A stretch of 7,674 bases of DNA. Source: JBHGBM01 sp041946965 (GTDB lineage Bacteria > Acidobacteriota > Terriglobia > Bryobacterales > Bryobacteraceae). Of the stretch, positions 6,557 through 7,674 are shown piece after piece. The stretch spans positions 1 to 7,674 of the forward strand of contig JBHGBM010000137.1 in the NCBI GenBank assembly GCA_041946965.1. The letters are read 5' to 3'. The translations under genes and the position numbers were made by a program. Position 1 is the stretch's first letter, and each line of letters begins with the position of its first letter. The notes beneath the pieces were generated by a model, which worked only from the letters and a program-made list of their open reading frames with translations, was not told the origin of the DNA and searched no databases.

Positions 6557-7674
6557 ATGTGGACTACGCGCAGGAACTTCACCGCCGGTCTCGGCGCCGC
6601 CTTTTCGGCGGCGCCGGGCCGGTCCGCAACTTTCTTCGACGGCGTTGACGAAGCCAGCGCCGCCGTCATGGAACGGGCGCGGCAGCGCATCGAGAAGATC
6701 CGGAAAGGGGATTTCCGGATTCTCGTCCTCGACCGCGCGGGCAAGCCGGTCACGGGCGAACTGGCGTTGCGCCTGGCGCGGCACGATTTCAAGTTCGGGG
6801 CGAGCCTGTTCGGATTCCCGAGATTGCCGCAAGCCGCGAGGGAGCAGGCGCTCGGCGTGGTGGACGAACTGTTCAACACGGTCACCATCACCAACTACTG
6901 GCCGGAGAACGAAAGGTCCCCCGGCGCCGAACGCAACTGGCGTGACGCGGACGCCATGCTCGAGTGGGCGCTCCGCCACGGCAAGACGCCGCGTTTCCAC
7001 GCCATGCTGTTCACCATGCCGAACTGGGCGCCGCAGGTGACGTCCCGCGAGGAATGGTGGCGCATCATAGAGGCCCGCATCCAGGCCGTCTCCGAGCGCT
7101 ATGGAACACGCATTCACGAGTACGACGTGCTCAATGAGGTCGCCATGCGCGCGTGGATCTTCCCGCCGAAGGACGACCCGATGCTCAACTCGAAAGTCTT
7201 TCCGGCGTTCATAGAGACCGAAAACGGCGTGCGCTGCTTCCAGCTTGCGCGCAAGTACCTGCCCGATGCCGAGCTGGTCAACAACGACACCACGATCCTG
7301 ACGCCTTCGAGCAAGGGATTGCCGCTGGTCTTCAAGTACAGCCGCGAGCTGCTGGCGCACGGAGCCCCCATCGACGTCATCGGACATCAGGCGCACTTCT
7401 ACGCTTCCGGCATGATGCCCTTCAGCGAGGGTCACGCGCTCTCGGGCAAGGGAGCCTTCACGATGGCGATGCTTGAGGGAGGTCTGGACCGCCTGGCGGA
7501 ACTCGGCAAGCCGGTCCACATCACGGAATTCTCCGCGCCCTCGCGCAACAACCAACGCAAGGACCCTCAGCCGCGGCTTTCCGACGAAGAGGTGGCCGCG
7601 TGGCAGAACAACTATTACACGCTGGCCTTCTCCAAACCCTACATTCGCCAGATCACGCGCTGGTTCGTCATCGA
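6557..7674 (+). CDS. GH10 endo-1,4-beta-xylanase-like enzyme with Tat-like signal, 3' end cut by window
   Basis: A retaining glycoside hydrolase of family 10, probably exported to cut the xylan backbone. The frame is open for 372 codons to the right edge. The ATG at 6557 is the only start possible: the acs stop (same frame) lies 9 bases upstream. Its ribosome-binding site is weak (GACGG-like). The N-terminus has a twin-arginine motif T4-R5-R6-N7-F8 and a short, mildly hydrophobic Ala/Gly stretch, as in Tat signals. A small beta domain follows at about 47-80 (RKGDFRILVLDRAGKPV), then the TIM barrel. Acid/base is E194 in EYDVLNE and the nucleophile is E324 in VHITEFS, with IGHQAHFY between them as expected. 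The usual WHxQ strand motif is changed to RFHAMLFTMPNW (146-157), and the family EN motif appears as YWPENE. The text stops within a VWxxxD-like strand (ITRWFVI), so the barrel end is missing. Divergence from classic xylanases leaves exact substrate open. Confidence 0.88.
   Translation, partial: MWTTRRNFTAGLGAAFSAAPGRSATFFDGVDEASAAVMERARQRIEKIRKGDFRILVLDRAGKPVTGELALRLARHDFKFGASLFGFPRLPQAAREQALGVVDELFNTVTITNYWPENERSPGAERNWRDADAMLEWALRHGKTPRFHAMLFTMPNWAPQVTSREEWWRIIEARIQAVSERYGTRIHEYDVLNEVAMRAWIFPPKDDPMLNSKVFPAFIETENGVRCFQLARKYLPDAELVNNDTTILTPSSKGLPLVFKYSRELLAHGAPIDVIGHQAHFYASGMMPFSEGHALSGKGAFTMAMLEGGLDRLAELGKPVHITEFSAPSRNNQRKDPQPRLSDEEVAAWQNNYYTLAFSKPYIRQITRWFVI
6590..6618 (+). repeat. Strong GC-rich inverted repeat (hairpin) inside the GH10 signal-peptide codons
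   Basis: GGCGCCGCC at 6593-6601 is exactly complementary to GGCGGCGCC at 6607-6615, around a 5-base TTTTC loop. The pairing extends outward by C6592-G6616, a T-G wobble and C6590-G6618, giving a 12-bp stem with one wobble. It begins 33 bases after the GH10 start codon and covers codons 12-21. There is no T-tract after it, so it is not a classic terminator. It could hinder translation of, or transcription into, the GH10 gene, or simply reflect Ala/Gly codon composition. Confidence 0.7.

Overview
This is a GC-rich bacterial window with third-position G/C bias in every gene. It holds six protein-coding genes, two of them cut by the window edges. No RNA gene, mobile element, CRISPR array or phage gene was recognised. 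Exported plant-polysaccharide hydrolases beside a corrinoid methyltransferase pair suggest a polysaccharide-degrading bacterium. An Acidobacteriota (Solibacter/Bryobacter-like) source is my first guess, with Planctomycetota or Verrucomicrobiota as alternatives. This guess rests on gene style and protein character; no marker gene is present.

Layout, left to right. (1) A secreted glycoside hydrolase family 2 enzyme on the minus strand runs off the left edge (start codon at 1676). (2) Diverging from it across only 34 bp is a two-gene plus-strand operon: a URO-D/MtaA-type methyltransferase (1711-2982) and its corrinoid protein (2992-3633). (3) Converging on that operon, with 22 bp between stop codons, is a class IV PLP aminotransferase or aminodeoxychorismate lyase on the minus strand (3656-4501, GTG start). 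(4) A 108-bp divergent intergenic region follows. (5) It leads to an AMP-forming acetyl-CoA synthetase (4610-6547), whose four acetate-pocket residues all match characterised Acs enzymes. (6) Nine bases after it begins a GH10 xylanase-type enzyme with a Tat-like signal, running off the right edge (6557 to the end).

How the genes may work together. The GH2 and GH10 enzymes should act outside the cytoplasm on hemicellulose or oligosaccharides. The URO-D protein plus corrinoid protein is the minimal core of a corrinoid-dependent methyl-transfer system and has the same domain order as the fused chloromethane methyltransferase CmuA. Acs would activate acetate, for example acetate released from acetylated xylan. 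A coherent but unproven reading is a locus for plant cell wall material in which O-methyl groups (4-O-methylglucuronate side chains or lignin methoxyls) are removed through the corrinoid pair. The sequence shows the gene neighbourhood and the catalytic motifs; the methyl donor and acceptor are not determined by it.

The most notable points are the methyltransferase pair lying between glycosidases without an obvious second methyltransferase or reductive activase, the tight acs-GH10 arrangement, a very strong hairpin in the signal-peptide codons of the GH10 gene, and an identical TAGAAT hexamer 7 and 9 bases upstream of the two minus-strand start codons.
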